This document shows positions 59,585-64,000 of a stretch of 64,000 bases of DNA, in pieces. The stretch covers positions 131,324,001 to 131,388,000 of the forward strand of contig JAZHRO010000036.1 in NCBI GenBank assembly GCA_037157565.1, written 5' to 3'. The DNA is from Thalassia testudinum. Lineage: Eukaryota > Streptophyta > Magnoliopsida > Alismatales > Hydrocharitaceae. Each line of letters starts with the position of its first letter. The first letter of the stretch is position 1. The notes below the pieces were generated by a model that saw only the letters and a list, made by a program, of their open reading frames with translations, made no database searches and was not told the origin of the DNA. Made by a program: the position numbers and the translations under genes.

Positions 59585-59605
59585 TCTCTCTCTCTCTCTC
59601 TCTCT
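59585..59605. repeat. (CT/GA)n microsatellite at the RABA5 core promoter
   Basis: About ten CT units on the plus strand, adjacent to the TATA box. GA/CT runs are frequent near plant core promoters. Confidence 0.85.
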
Positions 59606-59705
59606 GCCATCCTCTTCAACCTTTTCTTCACTTTTCTTTTTTTTTCCCCCTAAAAAAATGGATTGGGCGAAGTTTATAAAGTTTGAAGAAGCAATAAATG
59701 AGTAG

Positions 59706-60385
59706 ACAGAAAGGAGGGTTACCGAGGGGTAAGCACAGCGTGAATTGGTGATTGATTTAATGTTAAGTTTTGGGTATTTATTTTTATTTGTAACGAGAGT
59801 GAGGCAGTAGGAGGTAATATAATAGGTGAGATGATTTGATGTTATTTATTTTAGGTGGAGGGGATAAATAGTTTCTGTAAATTTATTTTTTTGGGTTAGT
59901 AAAGAGTTAAATTAGAGATCTATCATATGAGTCTATTTGCTAATTAAGTTATACTCATAAGTGAGATGATTTGATAAATTTCTTGTGAGAGAGTGAACAT
60001 CATCTGCTATTTATCTATTGTAACTTGTAAAATTAATATGCAATGGAGATAAACAGGTCCTTAAACTAATATCACACATCTTTTGTTTGGAGGATATACA
60101 AGTTTATGTCTGAGTAGCCGATCGATTATGGATAACATATGAAGGGATGATGAACCTTAGCTTGGGAAGTGCAACGGTTGGGTTCTTCTTTGCGATCATT
60201 GTTCATTCGAATTGCGTAACTATGGATTGGATGATAATCTTTTGCCTGAAATACGCTGCAGGAAGAGGGTAGTACATTATTTTGGATGCTCAAACTTGAA
60301 GGTGGCCCACAAGATGGTTGGTGCTTTCCTTTCCAAGGGGTGGCCTTTTATCTCAAAATCACGATAGATTGTGCATGCCTGTTTG
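59706..60385. other. Upstream intergenic region of the RABA5-type gene
   Basis: AT-rich, with no frame or repeat I recognise. Confidence 0.4.
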
Positions 60386-61150
60386 ATTACTTTTTTGTTT
60401 TTTTTAACGGAAGCATTCCATTAAAGGAGAAGAAACCTAATATAAGATGTAACCCAAATTATGGGGGAAAGAAGGAAGGAAGATCGGATGACCTCACTAG
60501 GAAGGGAAGGTAACTTCCCGTACAATGGAGTAACCCACAAAATCACAATAAAATACAAAAATAAAGAAAGAGAAAATACAAGAAATATGAAAAGAAAACG
60601 TCCATGAAACAAGATATAACCGTGCTCTAACTAATCGTGGAAAAAGCGACAACTCCACACTCGTAAATATCAACAATGTCACCAAGGATGAACCCGACAA
60701 TTATCACAATCTATGCAGACAAGAAAATCGACAAACGTCGAAACCCATAATAGGTGGGGCAATTTCTTGGTGGAACTCATGACATCCAACAGTAGAGAGA
60801 GGATGAAATGTTGAGAGATGAAGACTACAGCCATGGATGAAATTTTATGATGCCCTCCCAATACGAACAAGCCACAAGGTAGGACCCAACTTAAAGAAGC
60901 TTCCACTGCCAAAGCAAAAACCACAACCACAAAATTCCCTGACCAATGCCCCACCATATCACAGGGAGCACTATGGACGAACCTTCAGCCATTACGATCA
61001 ACGCAACCCACCTTGAGTAGCTAGCCTTGCAAAGAGCAATAACGACAACAACGGGTATCGCCATTGGAACCAACACCATCACCAAGAACAACACCTCAAT
61101 GAGCCAACCACACTATGAGCAAGAAACTACTTCCAAGGCAATGGAGGGAT
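60386..61150 (-). mobile_element. Probable L1-like 3' fragment, minus strand
   Basis: On the minus strand the segment ends TTTAATGGAATGCTTCCGTTA followed by a broken A-run (60391-60405), as in plant LINE tails. Frames at 60679-61094 show no RT motif. Confidence 0.35.
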
Positions 61151-62242
61151 AGAAATGCTTCCCAATGACACAACTAATTTTCTTTCTAACATTATAAGTT
61201 ACCTTTTGTATACCTCTCCGCATTCAATTTTTATATTTTCGCACCTCCGTTCCATGTTATTAAAAATGAAATGTAAGCCAATTGCAACAAAGATGTGGGG
61301 GAACTCATGGAAAGCAACAAATATAAGCAATCAACCACAAGATGCAAAGGATTTACATGAAAACCCCTTCTTGAAAAAAAAAAAATTCACTGGACAAGTA
61401 AGAAAAATGAAAATCCTTTTCCACAAAATTCTATAACACACACATATCACTTTAAATAGATCCTTAATCAGATCTAAAAATTCTCTATCACAAGGCTCTA
61501 ACCTTGCACCCCCATGAAAAAGTCCTCAAACACCTTGGACTCGCCCACGAATATCCGTTTAATTTTATGCGTCGGAACATAATTGGGTCGGAGCTGTCAA
61601 CGGAATTATCAACAAGATGAAAGGGAAGGCTTTTTTCTCTCCGATAAGAATTGTACTCCATGTTATCTATGATAATTAGTTGTGTGGTCTATCTAAGAAT
61701 GAACCATTGGGAATCCAATATCTAAAATAAAAGGGCGTTTCATAGGAAGGAAAAATATCTTAGATGGGTTATGAGTTTAGGATTTTACTTAGAGGCTATG
61801 ACTATATTTGATCGGAGATAATTCAAGAATTATCTTAAAACTAAAGTATTAATAGAAAAAAATTAAAGGAATTAATTTATAATTTAAATAATATAATTTA
61901 TTTTATTTTATCAATTAATATTAACATCAAATAATTTACTACATCACATCTATATCAATATATATTAAAATATATTTATTTTAATATAATATATTCATTA
62001 AAATAAATTTATTATATCACATTCATCTATTTATACATATATTATAATATCAAAAATTTATATATAAATATTTTATCACATAATTAATATTTTATATAAT
62101 AATTATTTTATCCAACTACTTATTCACATGTAATAATCAAACACCTTATACTTTATTTTTAAAATATTTTATCATGACATAACCGTTCTCCTGTTTAACG
62201 CAGCCATGGGAAATTTTATGACGAGGGAAAATCAACTATGAG
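61151..62242. other. AT-rich intergenic DNA
   Basis: No gene seen. 61858-62165 is almost pure A/T with short direct and inverted repeats of the TTAATATA kind, possibly a matrix-attachment-like or decayed MITE stretch. Confidence 0.4.
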
Positions 62243-64000
62243 AGGCATAACAAACTAAAAGAAGATCAAAGTAGGTCAGAAGCAACATATCCTCAAAAAG
62301 CTTCGGGTACTATTCTCGCATCGCTGTCTTGAGCTCCCAAGTCATCTTGTACCGCTGGCTTCTCCATAGGACCTTCACTAGTGGCACCTCTTTTTGTCTT
62401 AGACTCTAGATGGCTCTGTCCAATATCTGAACTAGTCTCTCAGGATAGGTCAAGTCATCCCCCACCTCAATGCTCTCGTGGCTCAGAATGTGGCTGGGAT
62501 CGGCTATGTACTTCTTGAGGTTGGACATATGGAACACGTCTTGTACTTTAGAAAGCTGAGGAGGAAGGGCAAGCCGGTAAGCAATGGGTCCTACCCACTC
62601 CAAGACCTCAAAGGACCCCACAAACCTTGGCACAAGCTTCCCTTTCACCCCAAAATGCTGCAAGTCCTTCATGAGCGAAACATAGAGGAAGATGTGATAC
62701 CCAACCTCGAACTGCACCTCTCTACGCTTCTTATCAGCATAGCTCTTCTGCCTGTTCCTGATACTACGGAGTCATCTGTGAATCTGCTCTATCACCTCCT
62801 GACTCTGATGGATCAGCCTAGGATAAACCTCCCACTTGGTCCCCACCTCGACCAAACTCAAGGGTGCAGTACACTTCCTCCCGTATAGAGCCTCATAAGG
62901 TACCATGCCGATGCTTGAATGGTAGTTGTTATTGTATGCAAACTTTGCCAGGGGAAAATGCTCCTCCCAGGAGCCTCTCCAGACTAGTACACAAGAGTGT
63001 AGGAGGTCCTCTAATGTTTGTATGGTGCGCTCTGACTGCCCATCAGTCTGGGGGTGGTAGGTAGTACTAAACCTCAAATGAGTCCCCAAGGCCTACTGAA
63101 ACTCTACCCAGAACTGGGAAGTGAAGTGAGCATCCCTGTTGGAAACGATCTCATGAGGGACTCCGTGGAGCACCACATCTCTGATGTATCACTCTGCTAG
63201 CTATGTTGGCCCAAAGGTGACTCGGATCAGCAAGAACCGTGTCGTCTTCATCACCTACAGGCCTTTGGTGTGTACCACATTTAATGAACCATGTCGTCTT
63301 TCGTTCGCACAGGAAGTGGCTGTAGCGGCCCTACAGGCCTCTAGTGCTCAGCCTTCACCTATTGGCATACCAAGCACTGCTGAACGAACTCACTAACATC
63401 CAGCTTCATTCCCCTCGATCAAAAGTCACGCCACAGATCATGGTACATCTTTGTGTTCCTCGTATGTATGGTGAACCTGGACCCATGTGCCTTAGTTAGG
63501 AGCTCTCTCAACACTCCTCGTCTCTAGGAACGCACAGACGTCCCCTCATACGCAGTATCCCATCAGAGAAGGTAAAATCTCCTAGGTCCCCTGTCAACAC
63601 CCTCTCCCGCAATGTCTACAAATATGGATCAACCATCTGCCCGGTAATGATACGGTCTATCAGCTCTGGTTCTAACTGCTACGTTACTGTCACTGCCCCG
63701 CAGTACCCTTATGACACCTGGGGTCGCCAACTGCTCACCTCCTCCATGAGTCTACAACTTTGTGCCTGTAAGCTGGCCAAGTGGGCGGGAGCCTTCCGGC
63801 TCAAGGCTCGGCCACCACATTGGCCTTCCCTGGGTGGTAGGAGATGCTGCAGTTGTAGTCCTTCAAGAGCTCTAACCAACGTCTCTATCTCATGTTGAGC
63901 CCCTTTTGATCGAGCAGGTACCTGAGGCTCTTATGATCTGTGAAGATCTCGAATGTCTCACCATACAGGTAGTGCCTCCATGTCTTCAGCGCGAAGACAA
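62243..64000 (-). pseudogene. Tekay/Del pol fragment (element I), cut by window edge
   Basis: The minus-strand frame pieces read, 5' to 3' of the gene: RNase H blocks (about 64000-63830), a scrambled integrase N-terminal part (63830-63100), the integrase catalytic end YHPQTDGQSERT (around 63060), GSFEVLEWVGP and HMSNLKKYIADP (62500-62620), and a chromodomain-type tail (62270-62480). It is broken by stops (for example after IHR near 62772 and after LDRAI near 62406), frameshifts and rearrangement at 63180-63400. The GAGGCATAACAAACTAAAAG stretch at 62243 matches the sequence that follows the pol stop in B, but no LTR follows, so the 3' end is truncated. Confidence 0.8.

Overview
The window is nuclear DNA of a flowering plant, probably one with a repeat-rich genome. 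The evidence is plant-type LTR retrotransposons of three lineages (Ty3/gypsy Tekay/Del-like chromovirus, Ty3/gypsy Athila-like, Ty1/copia Sirevirus-like), a Mutator-like transposase remnant, L1-type tails, and one spliced RAB GTPase gene of the plant-specific RABA5 type. I cannot name the species. Roughly four fifths of the 64 kb is LTR-retrotransposon DNA, and only one host gene looks intact.

Layout. 1-9952 is a stack of broken elements: an Athila-like LTR (1-2360) abuts a Tekay integrase/chromodomain fragment with its 3' LTR (2361-5644). That sits inside a second Athila-like LTR (5645-7795), which in turn interrupts a third element's LTR (7796-9952). 9953-11290 is a C-rich, G-poor stretch with a TATA box, of unknown origin. 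11470-11886 is the C-terminal end of a decayed MULE transposase.

13560-46193 is a three-level nest whose levels are each bounded by matching target-site duplications. Outermost is a Tekay element (B, TSD GATGA). Inside its 3' LTR lies a second Tekay element (A, 22760-45563, TSD GAGGT/GGGGT). Inside A's 3' LTR lies a 13.7-kb Athila-like element on the minus strand (C, 30086-43827, TSD CCCCC). C has one long gag-pol frame broken by only two TAG codons. A and B are heavily mutated, and A has lost the rest of RNase H, integrase and most of the chromodomain.

46199-53212 is older flank carrying a small minus-strand gene with a GRF-type zinc finger. A young gag-only Sirevirus-like element (47585-53125, TSD ACATA) has split it inside the finger. 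53213-56800 has A-tailed L1-like 3' ends. 56927-59266 (minus) is a two-exon RABA5-type gene with a TATA box and GA repeat upstream. 59700-62240 is AT-rich intergenic DNA, and 62243-64000 is another Tekay pol fragment on the minus strand running off the window.

The most interesting signals are in non-coding parts of the elements: (1) the Athila-like U5 carries a 15-nt stretch complementary to the 5' end of tRNA-Asp, the same tRNA whose 3' end matches its primer-binding site; (2) dense arrays of the palindrome CAGACGTCTG upstream of the TATA box in the copia LTR, with looser versions in the unrelated Tekay LTRs; (3) a 50-bp near-perfect foldback at the 3' end of element A; (4) a duplicated polypurine tract in the Athila-like element; (5) a chain of hairpins in the Athila-like LTR. 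Family assignments come from protein motifs read by eye; no database search was run.
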